Below the pieces are notes generated by a model that saw only the letters and a list, made by a program, of their open reading frames with translations, made no database searches and was not told where the DNA came from. The position numbers and the translations under genes were made by a program. DNA of 10,458 nt from CAIZGX01 sp964511555 (GTDB lineage: Bacteria; Bacteroidota; Bacteroidia; Flavobacteriales_D; Sanyastnellaceae): positions 1 to 10,458 of the forward strand of contig CAZEFR010000059.1 in the NCBI GenBank assembly GCA_964511555.1, written 5' to 3'. Of this stretch, positions 1 through 7,206 are shown piece by piece. The first letter of the stretch is position 1, and each line of letters begins with the position of its first letter.

Positions 1-1205
1 GTTTCGTGTTGCACAATTTCCAAACTGCTGTCTTTCACTTCAGCAATACATGGCTTCACGTAACATCCGCTCTCATAGCCTTCTCCAGTCACAACGCCTC
101 CTTCAACAATGAAGTTCGCGCCTTCAGACTTCGCTTTTTCAATAGCCTTCAAATACGTATCAACCGCCATCGTGTCGATTAATGGACCCACGTGGTTGTT
201 TGAATCCAATGGATTACCAATGCGAATCTGTCCATACGCAGCCACCAACTTCTCTTTCACTTCGTTGTAAACACTTTCGTGAATGATTAAGCGACGTGTT
301 GAAGTGCAACGTTGACCAGCAGTTCCAACTGCACCGAACACCGCACCAATGATGGTCATTTTAAGATCGGCATTTTCAGTCACAATAATCGCATTGTTTC
401 CGCCTAACTCTAACAACGACTTTCCAAAACGCTCTGCCACTTTCGCTCCAACAATGCGACCCATGCGGGTGCTGCCTGTTGCAGAGATCAATGGAATGCG
501 ATTGTCAACGGTCATCATCTCTCCTACTTTCACATCGCCAGAAACGATGGCTGAAATTCCTTCTGGAAGGTGATTCTCTGCCGCGATTTCGTTCCAAATA
601 TTTTGACAAGCGATTGCGCAAAGTGGTGCTTTCTCAGATCCTTTCCAAATACAAACGTCTCCGCAAATCCAAGCCAAGGCGCTGTTCCAAGCCCATACTG
701 CAACCGGGAAGTTGAATGCTGAAATAATTCCAACTACACCAAGCGGATGCCATTGCTCATACATACGGTGACCCGGACGCTCGCTGTGCATGGTTAAACC
801 ATAAAGTTGACGAGACAACCCCACTGCGAAATCGCAGATGTCAATCATCTCCTGCACCTCACCCAAACCTTCTTGTAAGCTCTTTCCCATTTCATAGCTC
901 ACCAACATGCCAAGCTCTTGCTTGTAATCGCGTAGGCGATTCCCAAACTGACGAACAATTTCGCCACGCTTTGGAGCGGGCATTAGTCGCCATGTCTTGT
1001 AAGCTTCCAAGGCAGTAGTCACCACCTTATCATAATCTTCTTTTGTTGTGGTTTGCACCTTCGCAATCTCTTCTCCATCTACCGGAGAATACGACGTGAT
1101 TAAATCTCCGTTCGAGAAAAAGTTTTGTCCTGTGCTGGTTCCAAGATTCTCCGCTTGAATTCCCAATTTCACAAGAACATCTGACATATCCGCTGAATGA
1201 CTCAT
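1..1205 (-). CDS. amaB: ALDH7-type aldehyde dehydrogenase (L-piperidine-6-carboxylate / aminoadipate-semialdehyde dehydrogenase), 3' end cut by window
   Basis: Reverse-strand translation gives about 401 residues of an NAD-dependent aldehyde dehydrogenase, open to the left edge, so roughly the last 100 residues are missing. Visible motifs: the FNFP segment with the oxyanion Asn at residue 165, the general-base Glu at about residue 266 in LELGGNN, and the nucleophile Cys at about residue 300 in AGQRCTS. The stretch SATGSTRMGR and the closing EIVQHET are typical of the ALDH7 (antiquitin) family, which oxidises the semialdehyde of alpha-aminoadipate in lysine breakdown; substrate choice here is inferred from family only. 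The chosen ATG (1205-1203) is followed by a second in-frame ATG at 1187, which would also be acceptable; a TAnnTTTG promoter element about 20 nt upstream favours the first. It is divergent from the metal cluster and has no visible functional link to it. Family assignment is firm, exact substrate less so. Confidence 0.93.
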   Translation of the reverse strand, partial: MSHSADMSDVLVKLGIQAENLGTSTGQNFFSNGDLITSYSPVDGEEIAKVQTTTKEDYDKVVTTALEAYKTWRLMPAPKRGEIVRQFGNRLRDYKQELGMLVSYEMGKSLQEGLGEVQEMIDICDFAVGLSRQLYGLTMHSERPGHRMYEQWHPLGVVGIISAFNFPVAVWAWNSALAWICGDVCIWKGSEKAPLCAIACQNIWNEIAAENHLPEGISAIVSGDVKVGEMMTVDNRIPLISATGSTRMGRIVGAKVAERFGKSLLELGGNNAIIVTENADLKMTIIGAVFGAVGTAGQRCTSTRRLIIHESVYNEVKEKLVAAYGQIRIGNPLDSNNHVGPLIDTMAVDTYLKAIEKAKSEGANFIVEGGVVTGEGYESGCYVKPCIAEVKDSSLEIVQHE

Positions 1206-1226
1206 TTATTCATTTATTTTAGAATG

Positions 1227-1234
1227 CAAAGGTA
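1227..1234 (-). promoter_or_regulatory. Bacteroidota -7 promoter element for the aldehyde dehydrogenase
   Basis: Reading the minus strand gives TACCTTTG, an exact match to the Bacteroidota primary sigma factor -7 consensus TAnnTTTG. It lies 21 nt upstream of the ATG at 1205, leaving a short leader. No convincing -33 TTTG is seen at the expected 19-21 nt spacing, so the call rests on the -7 match and position. Confidence 0.5.
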
Positions 1235-1262
1235 CAACGACCCAATTAACGAAAAGATGTTT

Positions 1263-1270
1263 TACCTTTG
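1263..1270 (+). promoter_or_regulatory. Bacteroidota -7 promoter element for the metal-handling cluster
   Basis: TACCTTTG matches the TAnnTTTG consensus exactly and ends 4 nt before the ATG at 1275. Transcription would be expected to start within a few bases of that ATG, so the message would be leaderless or nearly so. A clear -33 element is not visible. The 69-bp gap thus carries back-to-back -7 elements for the two divergent genes. Confidence 0.45.
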
Positions 1271-1274
1271 AAAT

Positions 1275-1721
1275 ATGCGGAAGCTCACCCTGATATTTAT
1301 CTTGGGCCTATACAGCTTAATGTCTTTCGGTCTGGAAGCCAAGCTGCACTTCTGTTGTGGAAAATTACAAGCCATTCACTTCTTTGAATTCGGCGACGAG
1401 CATCACGACGATTCTCACTCCGATCACAAAGGCTGTTGCCATTCCGAAGGCTGCATGGAAGATGTGCTTGTTGCACTTCAATACGAGAGCGAACACGAGC
1501 AATGCGCATCTCCTGCTACTCCGCAATTAATTGCTTCTAATCCTGAGCCTTCTTATTTTTTATTTTATGTTGAAGGAAATTGCCAATCGGCAAGTCCAAT
1601 TGCGGCAGCGTTCGTTCCGATAACGTATGAACGGTATTCTCTTTTCTGTTGCAGAAAATTCCCAACGGGATTAGTCCACGAAGTGGATATATCCCAACGG
1701 GATTGGTCCTTTCAGGATTAG
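1275..1721 (+). CDS. HYC_CC_PP-like small exported Cys/His-rich protein, C-terminus built from hairpin repeats
   Basis: A 148-residue protein with an N-terminal hydrophobic export signal (about residues 1-22), then LHFCCGKL at 24-31, which resembles the H-[YF]-C...GKL motif that names the Bacteroidota HYC_CC_PP family. A His/Asp-rich stretch (EHHDDSHSDHKGCCHSEGC, about 42-60) follows, with the CC pair at 54-55. These are plausible soft-metal ligands. The Pro-Pro region that usually closes this family is not seen; instead residues from about 129 to 148 are encoded by the hairpin array starting at base 1660, and the stop codon TAG (1719-1721) lies in one of its linkers. The gene therefore looks C-terminally altered by repeat invasion. 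It sits directly upstream of an HMA-domain gene and a TonB receptor, the context in which this family is often found. Function is not established for the family; a role in copper or other metal handling is inference. Confidence 0.7.
   Translation: MRKLTLIFILGLYSLMSFGLEAKLHFCCGKLQAIHFFEFGDEHHDDSHSDHKGCCHSEGCMEDVLVALQYESEHEQCASPATPQLIASNPEPSYFLFYVEGNCQSASPIAAAFVPITYERYSLFCCRKFPTGLVHEVDISQRDWSFQD
1642..1658 (+). repeat. Perfect 7-bp stem, 3-nt loop hairpin abutting the repeat array
   Basis: TTTTCTG, loop TTG, then CAGAAAA: a perfect inverted repeat within the 3' part of the HYC_CC_PP-like gene. It ends one base before the first hairpin of the array at 1660 and shares its triloop design, but its stem sequence is different and AT-rich. 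It may be an unrelated coincidence or a tenth, diverged element. Confidence 0.5.
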
Positions 1722-1798
1722 TCCGCCTAGCGGATGTATCCCAACGGGATTGATCCACGAAGTGGATATGTCCCAACGGGATTGGTCCGCAAAGCGGA
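1660..1798 (+). repeat. Array of nine triloop mini-hairpins with fixed 4-nt linkers
   Basis: Nine consecutive perfect small inverted repeats, each with a 3-nt loop. Type A is 11 nt (TCCC-AAC-GGGA; at 1660, 1692, 1739, 1771, plus variant TCCT-TTC-AGGA at 1707). Type B is 13 nt (TCCAC-GAA-GTGGA at 1675 and 1754; TCCGC-CTA-GCGGA at 1722; TCCGC-AAA-GCGGA at 1786). Every linker is exactly 4 nt: after type A it is TTAG, TTGG or TTGA, after type B it is TATA, TGTA or TATG. The A-linker-B-linker unit is 32 bp; one extra A interrupts the alternation. Stem changes between copies are compensated on both sides. The array spans the last 62 bases of the upstream gene and most of the gap before the HMA gene. 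It is likely a dispersed genomic repeat, but that cannot be checked here. Confidence 0.93.
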
Positions 1799-1832
1799 AA
1801 AGAAATTTAATTATTCAATAATCTTCTTAAAA

Positions 1833-2174
1833 ATGAAAAACATATTCGTGCTTACTTTATGCATGCTTTCATTCAGCGCGTTTGCGCAAAAAACAAAAAA
1901 CACAACTGCAGATTTCTGGGTGGCTGGTGCCTGCGGCATGTGTGAAACCACCATTGAAAAAGCAGTTGATGTAAAGGGTGTAGTGGCCTATGATTACGAC
2001 TTGACTGCACATAGATTGGAAATTACTTTTAATCCGACGAAGATTACGCTCGATAAAATTCATGCGCTGATCAATGCTGCCGGATATGACACGGAAAAAT
2101 CAACAGCTACAGATGAGCAGTACAATCGCGTTCATGCCTGTTGCAAATACAGAACAATTAAGCCTCACAAATAA
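1833..2174 (+). CDS. Exported heavy-metal-associated (HMA) domain protein
   Basis: A 113-residue protein. The ATG at 1833 is chosen because it opens a good signal peptide (MKNIFVLTLCMLSFSAFAQ, cleavage near residue 18-19); the reading frame stays open upstream to 1734 but that stretch is only translated hairpin repeat. The mature part is one HMA fold, about residues 25-90, with the metal-binding loop GACGMC (Cys34 and Cys37) followed by the expected helix, and the closing NAAGYD typical of MerP/CopZ-like domains. A further H-x-CC (His101, Cys103, Cys104) near the C-terminus could add ligands. The protein would act in the periplasm, binding a thiophilic cation such as Cu(I). The stop is 3 nt from the ATG of the TonB receptor, so the two are almost certainly co-transcribed and probably translationally coupled. 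The metal is inferred, not shown. Confidence 0.88.
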   Translation: MKNIFVLTLCMLSFSAFAQKTKNTTADFWVAGACGMCETTIEKAVDVKGVVAYDYDLTAHRLEITFNPTKITLDKIHALINAAGYDTEKSTATDEQYNRVHACCKYRTIKPHK

Positions 2175-2177
2175 GTT

Positions 2178-4433
2178 ATGAAGTACTTCATTGCATTACT
2201 TACCTGTATTTCGGTTTGGAACATTGGGCATGCCCAAGTGAAAGGTGTTGTGTTAGACGACGCGGGAAATCCCGCCTACGCTTTGGTTTATTACAAAGAC
2301 ACTCAACTTGGAACTGTCACTAATTCAGAAGGTGAATTTTCCATTGGTATTCCGAAAGAAGCGAAATGGCTCATGGTTACTTCCACCGGTCATTACAGCG
2401 ATTCTCTTTTTATAGATCCGGCTGTCGATTCATTCAGAGAAGTAAAGTTCAGTCTGCGCGAAAACAGCACACTCGGAACCGTGCACATAGATGAGCATGA
2501 CGGTGGAACGCACATCAATGGAAAAGATCCACAGACCTTTCAAGTCTTAACCGAAAAGGAACTGTGCAAAGCAGCTTGCTGCAGCCTTTCGGAAAGCTTC
2601 GAAACAAATGGTTCTGTAGATGCGTCTTTCACCGATGGAATTACAGGCACCCGTCAGATTAAAATGCTAGGATTAGATGGAAAATACACCCAGATTCTTT
2701 TCGATAACATGCCCGCGGTTCGTGGTTTATCGAGCACACTTGGCCTTAGTTTTCTTCCTGGCCCGTGGATCAATTCCATTTCCATTACCAAAGGGGCCGG
2801 TTCTGTTGTTCATGGATACGAAGGGGTAACCGGACAAATAAACGTGGCGCACAAAGCGGCTACCATGAAAGAAAGTCTGTTCTTGAACATGTATGCAAGT
2901 TCGGCCGGACGCTACGAAACGAACATACTTTCGAATCAGGCCATTGGTGAAAAATGGAACTACCAATTGCAAGCGCACGGATCTACCGCTCAGAAATTGT
3001 ACGATACGAACAGCGACGGATTTCTAGATAATCCCCTATTCAGAAATTACCTCCTTCGTAACGCATGGCAGTACACTGGAGAAAAAGGACTTCGCGGTGA
3101 ATACGGATTCTCATACGGGCAAGTCAACACCGAGAGCGGACAAATCGATTACTACCGCAACCAAGGAGTCGTGCCGTTCACGCCTTGGATTTCCAACTCA
3201 CAAACAGAACACGCTGAATTCACGGCGAAGACGGGATATCTGTTCGATGAGCACGGTGAAAAAAGCCTAGGCAGTCAGATTAACATTGGCTACAGCAAAC
3301 AAAATGCACGTTATGGCATTCGTTTGTATGAAGGCATTCAAAAAAGCGCTCGAATAAACTTGTTGTTCGCCAATGAAATGGCCGAAGGTTATAACATTAC
3401 TGCAGGTCTATCTGCAACAGCAGACGATTACCGCGAATCGCTTACTTCCTTCATTGGAAATTTGAATCGAGTTGAAACCACCTATGGTGTATTCGGAGAG
3501 CTGAATGCGAATCCAACTGAGAAGCTACAAATCGTTGCGGGTATGCGTGCCGATGAAAACAATTTATACGGATTGATTCTCACTCCGCGCATTCACATGC
3601 GTTATTCCATTACTGAAAAAACAAACATCAAGATTAGTTCCGGAAAAGCATATCGCTCGCCACAAATAGTTGTCGATCATCTTTCTGCCCTTGCGGGAAA
3701 TAGAACTTGGATTTTACCCGAGAACTCAACGACCGAATATCCATTCGGTTTTGAAATGGAAGAAGCGATAAACAGCGGAATTGTTTTGGTTCACAACACC
3801 AAATTGTTCAGCAGATCCGCTACTCTAACCGTAGACGCGTTTAACTCTCGTTTCCAAAATCAATTGGTAGCCGATTACGAAACTGCAGGAACTTTTTCAT
3901 TGTATAATTTAAATGGAAAAAGTTACGCGAATGCTGTTCAAACCGACTTAACGTTTAGTCCAATCAAGCGAAGTGAAATTCGTCTGGCTTATCGCTGGCT
4001 AGATGCAAAAACTACCTACACCACCGGGTTACTCGAACGTCCGCTGGTTGCGAAACACCGCGTATTCATTAACCTTGCCTACGCCACGAAAGAAAATGCG
4101 CGATCGCAAAAATGGAATTTCGATTTCACCGCGCGTTGGCTCGGACAACAACGTTTGGCTAATCAATCGAATACAGAAGTTGCAAGTAGCATTAACAGCC
4201 CGGCTTTCTGGACTTTGAATACGCAGATCTCTTTCTTCCCAAAGGAGAACCTAGAATTTTATGCCGGTGGCGAGAACATTACAGGATACATGATTCATCA
4301 TCCCATTTACCTGAGTGAAGATCCTAATTCAGACTTCTTCGATGCCTCGCAAGTATACGGACCCATGTTCGGTGCGAATTACTATGTTGGATTGCGTTGG
4401 AGAATTGGTCAGGCAACCAAATCTGAGAAATAA
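2178..4433 (+). CDS. TonB-dependent outer-membrane receptor, metal-linked type
   Basis: A 751-residue outer-membrane protein. Signal peptide at residues 1-19 or so (ends GHA|Q); carboxypeptidase-regulatory-like beta-sandwich at about 21-93 (GVVLDDAGNPAYALVYYKDT...GEFSI); plug domain about 120-228, including KAACCSLSESFETN, SFTDGITGTRQIKMLGL and GAGSVVHGYEGVTGQINV; then a beta-barrel to the C-terminus, closing with the aromatic-rich strand ANYYVGLRWRIG. The Cys-Cys pair at 134-135 in the plug is characteristic of a Bacteroidota receptor subgroup commonly found next to HMA and HYC_CC_PP genes. Such receptors bind a substrate at the cell surface and import it with energy passed on by TonB-ExbBD. 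The substrate is most likely a copper or other metal complex, judged only from neighbours. The gene is 3 nt after the HMA gene and 25 nt before the T9SS protein gene, in the same direction. Confidence 0.92.
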   Translation: MKYFIALLTCISVWNIGHAQVKGVVLDDAGNPAYALVYYKDTQLGTVTNSEGEFSIGIPKEAKWLMVTSTGHYSDSLFIDPAVDSFREVKFSLRENSTLGTVHIDEHDGGTHINGKDPQTFQVLTEKELCKAACCSLSESFETNGSVDASFTDGITGTRQIKMLGLDGKYTQILFDNMPAVRGLSSTLGLSFLPGPWINSISITKGAGSVVHGYEGVTGQINVAHKAATMKESLFLNMYASSAGRYETNILSNQAIGEKWNYQLQAHGSTAQKLYDTNSDGFLDNPLFRNYLLRNAWQYTGEKGLRGEYGFSYGQVNTESGQIDYYRNQGVVPFTPWISNSQTEHAEFTAKTGYLFDEHGEKSLGSQINIGYSKQNARYGIRLYEGIQKSARINLLFANEMAEGYNITAGLSATADDYRESLTSFIGNLNRVETTYGVFGELNANPTEKLQIVAGMRADENNLYGLILTPRIHMRYSITEKTNIKISSGKAYRSPQIVVDHLSALAGNRTWILPENSTTEYPFGFEMEEAINSGIVLVHNTKLFSRSATLTVDAFNSRFQNQLVADYETAGTFSLYNLNGKSYANAVQTDLTFSPIKRSEIRLAYRWLDAKTTYTTGLLERPLVAKHRVFINLAYATKENARSQKWNFDFTARWLGQQRLANQSNTEVASSINSPAFWTLNTQISFFPKENLEFYAGGENITGYMIHHPIYLSEDPNSDFFDASQVYGPMFGANYYVGLRWRIGQATKSEK

Positions 4434-4458
4434 ATGTCTTTTTGAAAACCTCCTAGCC

Positions 4459-7206
4459 ATGCGTTACCTTTTACTTGTACTCTTAAGTTCCCTTTCATTG
4501 GGTGCATTTGCTCAATTTCAGATTACTGGACTAACTGCTCAAAGCAGCCAGATTACAGACTTCTATTGCGACTCTACTGTTGCTATGTCGTTCTCTGCTT
4601 TAACAGGTGCCTCAGTAAGTTCAGGAGTTGAGATAGATCAAGTAATTCAAGGTTCCAACTTTACTGGTTTTCAGTTTACAGCATCTATTAATTGGGGAGA
4701 TGGAACAACTACAACACATTCAGGAGGCACAGGCACTTCGGGAACATACATTACAATGGCACCAGCAGTTAGCCATCACTACTCCGCGCCAGGTACCTAT
4801 CAAATCATTACAACAGTTTACAATCCGCAGAACCAAACTACCGCGAATAATCTTTCGACAATTGTTATTGGCGGATGCTCCATTCAATTGTTTTCATTCG
4901 TTGGTTTAGATTGCGACGGAGATGGCGTTGCCGAGCAAACCATTACTACACCGGTTCCAGCCACAATCATGCACATGTGGTCGGGCTCTCCACAAAACAT
5001 TACATTGTACAATGGGTCGAATACTGTTACAGGAATGCCTTCAGGAAATTTGATGGTGAATATTGATCAAAATTGGCTTTCACAAAACGGATATACGTTA
5101 AATCCGAATTCGTACAACCAATTCTACTCTCAAGGATACGGCGCGTATACGATTTCAATTGTATTGAATTGCATCAACACAACACCTTGCTCAACATCTA
5201 TCATTCAATCTTTGCTGCCGAATAACATGGCTGCATATTCCACAACATCACAATCGTCAATTAGCACATTCTCTTGGAGTGTTACGCCTTTCGATGTAAA
5301 CGGACAACCCCTGGGAAGTGGGCAATTCAGCACACAACCGAACGCATATTTACCAAACACACTTGGAGTTGAATACGTTATTGTATGCCTTGATGTAACA
5401 TTCAACGACGGATGTATTTTCAACCTTTGTGATACCATTCAAGTGGCAAGTGGAGTCCTTTGTACAAATGGATATGTCTTCTGTGATGCCAACAACAACT
5501 ATATCTATGATTCGGGAGAGTTTGTGTTGTCAAATGTTCCTTTGACCGTTTCAAATTACAACTCGAGTGCAATCACAACCGTTACAACCAATGCCAATGG
5601 TTACTACTCAGCGGATATTCTGGGGTCTTTCGGCGATTCAATAGTCGTTAGTATTAACCCAAACTACCTCGCAAGCATGGGGTATACCGTTGCCCTAACT
5701 TCAGTCATGGACTTTGCGCAAGATTGTCAAACAGGATCAGGTCCCACCCTGATCAACTTCCCGGTTCAATGCGCTAATTTCAATCCGTTCCCATACTTGT
5801 GTTACAGCGGTTACATCTATTGCGATGCGAACGGAAATGGCATTCAGAATGTAGGTGAAGCGCCGCTCATGGGGGCTCCAATTTTAATTGGCAATACAAC
5901 GCTAGGCGGGAATTCAATTACGGTATATTCCGACTCGAGCGGATACTTCTCTTATTGCGGGTCTATTCCCGGTGTAACCAGCGTAGCTGTTGCCTCGGTA
6001 AGTCAAAGTTGGTTAACCGACAACGGTAGCACATTGCCGAATAACAATAACATCTTCACCATTTTGGGTTCTACTTCTTCTATCACGCAACCGCTATCCA
6101 TCGGAGTGTATTGCGCAGGAAGTGTAACGCCTTGTTCTGATTTGTGGACAACTGTAACGCCGTGGATTGGATACTTCCAAGGTCAGAATGCAACCATTCG
6201 TTTGAACTGGGGGAACTACGGTCCAGGGTCAACACCCTACACCCTCACCTTAACGTGGCCAGCCAACGTAACATTGAACACTTGGTCCATTCTAAATCCA
6301 AACTACGTCATCAACGGTAATTCCATTACATGGACGATCAATTCAACACAAACGTCTTTTAGCACAACAGACCACCTCTCGTTCACCTTGCCATCTGGAT
6401 TAATTAACGGAGAGGAACACATCTTTACTTCAAGCATTTTCTCGACTGAAGGAACAGATTGCTATGAGGGAAACAACACGGGAGGATTGCTTCAAATATT
6501 AGGAAACGCCTACGATCCGAACGACAAGAATGTCTATCGCAAAAGCTATCACGACTATGGCATCAGTGGTTTCAATGAAAGCACAATTATCTATGGCGAA
6601 GATGATGTGTTGGAATACACCATTCGCTTTCAAAACACCGGAACCGCGCCAGCACAAAACGTTTATATTCTAGACACGCTTGACGCAGAATTAGACTGGT
6701 CAACTTTCCAACTGCTTCAAGCAACGCATAACATAAATGTGGTGAACTTAGGCAACGGCATTCTTCGATTTGAATTCAACAACATCTGGCTTCCAGACAG
6801 CAGCGTAAGTCAAGAATTGAGTCAAGGTCATTTAATCTTCCGCATTCGCGAAACACCGGGAAATGATTTAGGAAGCGAAATCACCAACACAGCATACATA
6901 TACTTCGATTGGAATCCTGCCATTATCACGAACACCACTTACAACAGGAACGACTGGATTGAATTCGTTGGTGAAGAAAATGCGTTTCGTGTGGAAGCCT
7001 TTCCAAACCCCATGCAGAATGAATTGACGTTGAAAGTGGAAGGAAAATTCAATTACGAAATCCACGATTTAACTGGAAGAAAACTATCGGAAGGATTGGG
7101 TGTAAATCAAACTACGATCAACACCGAATCACTTGCTACAGGAACTTACCTTCTTTCAGTTTACGTGAATGGGGTTAAGCAGACAGGTAAGGTTGTAAAA
7201 TACTAA
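4459..7206 (+). CDS. T9SS-secreted multidomain surface protein (PKD-like, SdrD-like repeats, DUF7619-like, Por sorting domain)
   Basis: A 915-residue secreted protein. The ATG at 4459 is chosen because it opens a clear signal peptide (MRYLLLVLLSSLSLGAFA|Q); upstream in-frame codons overlap the receptor gene. Domains: PKD-like, about 30-125 (WGDG at 79, HHYSAPGTYQI at 106-116); three degenerate SdrD/Cna-B-like modules with Asp/Asn-rich possible Ca2+ loops starting at about 151 (DCDGDG), 342 (CDANNNYIYDSGE) and 455 (CDANGNGIQNVGE); a DUF11-like beta domain about 555-680; a DUF7619-like conserved domain about 685-833 (YDPNDKN, FQNTGTAPAQNV, NTAYIYFDWN); and a type IX sorting domain 845-915 (FPNPMQNELTLKV...GTYLLSV). 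It would cross the inner membrane by Sec and the outer membrane by T9SS, ending on the surface or outside. No enzyme motif is visible; adhesin or matrix role is inference. Its 3' end overlaps hemH by 32 bp. Confidence 0.9.
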   Translation: MRYLLLVLLSSLSLGAFAQFQITGLTAQSSQITDFYCDSTVAMSFSALTGASVSSGVEIDQVIQGSNFTGFQFTASINWGDGTTTTHSGGTGTSGTYITMAPAVSHHYSAPGTYQIITTVYNPQNQTTANNLSTIVIGGCSIQLFSFVGLDCDGDGVAEQTITTPVPATIMHMWSGSPQNITLYNGSNTVTGMPSGNLMVNIDQNWLSQNGYTLNPNSYNQFYSQGYGAYTISIVLNCINTTPCSTSIIQSLLPNNMAAYSTTSQSSISTFSWSVTPFDVNGQPLGSGQFSTQPNAYLPNTLGVEYVIVCLDVTFNDGCIFNLCDTIQVASGVLCTNGYVFCDANNNYIYDSGEFVLSNVPLTVSNYNSSAITTVTTNANGYYSADILGSFGDSIVVSINPNYLASMGYTVALTSVMDFAQDCQTGSGPTLINFPVQCANFNPFPYLCYSGYIYCDANGNGIQNVGEAPLMGAPILIGNTTLGGNSITVYSDSSGYFSYCGSIPGVTSVAVASVSQSWLTDNGSTLPNNNNIFTILGSTSSITQPLSIGVYCAGSVTPCSDLWTTVTPWIGYFQGQNATIRLNWGNYGPGSTPYTLTLTWPANVTLNTWSILNPNYVINGNSITWTINSTQTSFSTTDHLSFTLPSGLINGEEHIFTSSIFSTEGTDCYEGNNTGGLLQILGNAYDPNDKNVYRKSYHDYGISGFNESTIIYGEDDVLEYTIRFQNTGTAPAQNVYILDTLDAELDWSTFQLLQATHNINVVNLGNGILRFEFNNIWLPDSSVSQELSQGHLIFRIRETPGNDLGSEITNTAYIYFDWNPAIITNTTYNRNDWIEFVGEENAFRVEAFPNPMQNELTLKVEGKFNYEIHDLTGRKLSEGLGVNQTTINTESLATGTYLLSVYVNGVKQTGKVVKY

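Noticed and set aside
349..733. Short ORFs on both strands at 349-733
   Set aside because: They lie within the aldehyde dehydrogenase gene, whose reading frame is continuous and carries all catalytic motifs in this stretch.
1537..1776. Minus-strand ORF of 79 codons across the hairpin array
   Set aside because: Its N-terminal part is just the repeat read in reverse and the rest is the complement of the HYC_CC_PP-like gene; no family resemblance or start signal.
1660..1798. CRISPR array
   Set aside because: The regular unit is made of self-complementary hairpins with 4-nt linkers; there are no unique 25-40 nt spacers and no cas genes.
1734..1832. N-terminal extension of the HMA protein by 33 residues from an ATG at 1734
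   Set aside because: These codons are translated hairpin repeat and would place a signal peptide in the middle of the protein; the ATG at 1833 gives a normal exported N-terminus.
4315..4458. 48-residue N-terminal extension of the T9SS protein
   Set aside because: It overlaps the TonB receptor in another frame and would bury the signal peptide that starts at 4459.
4434..4458. Separate promoter for the T9SS gene in the 25-bp gap after the receptor
   Set aside because: No TAnnTTTG element or terminator is visible here; read-through from the receptor gene, or a promoter within it, is more likely, but I cannot decide.
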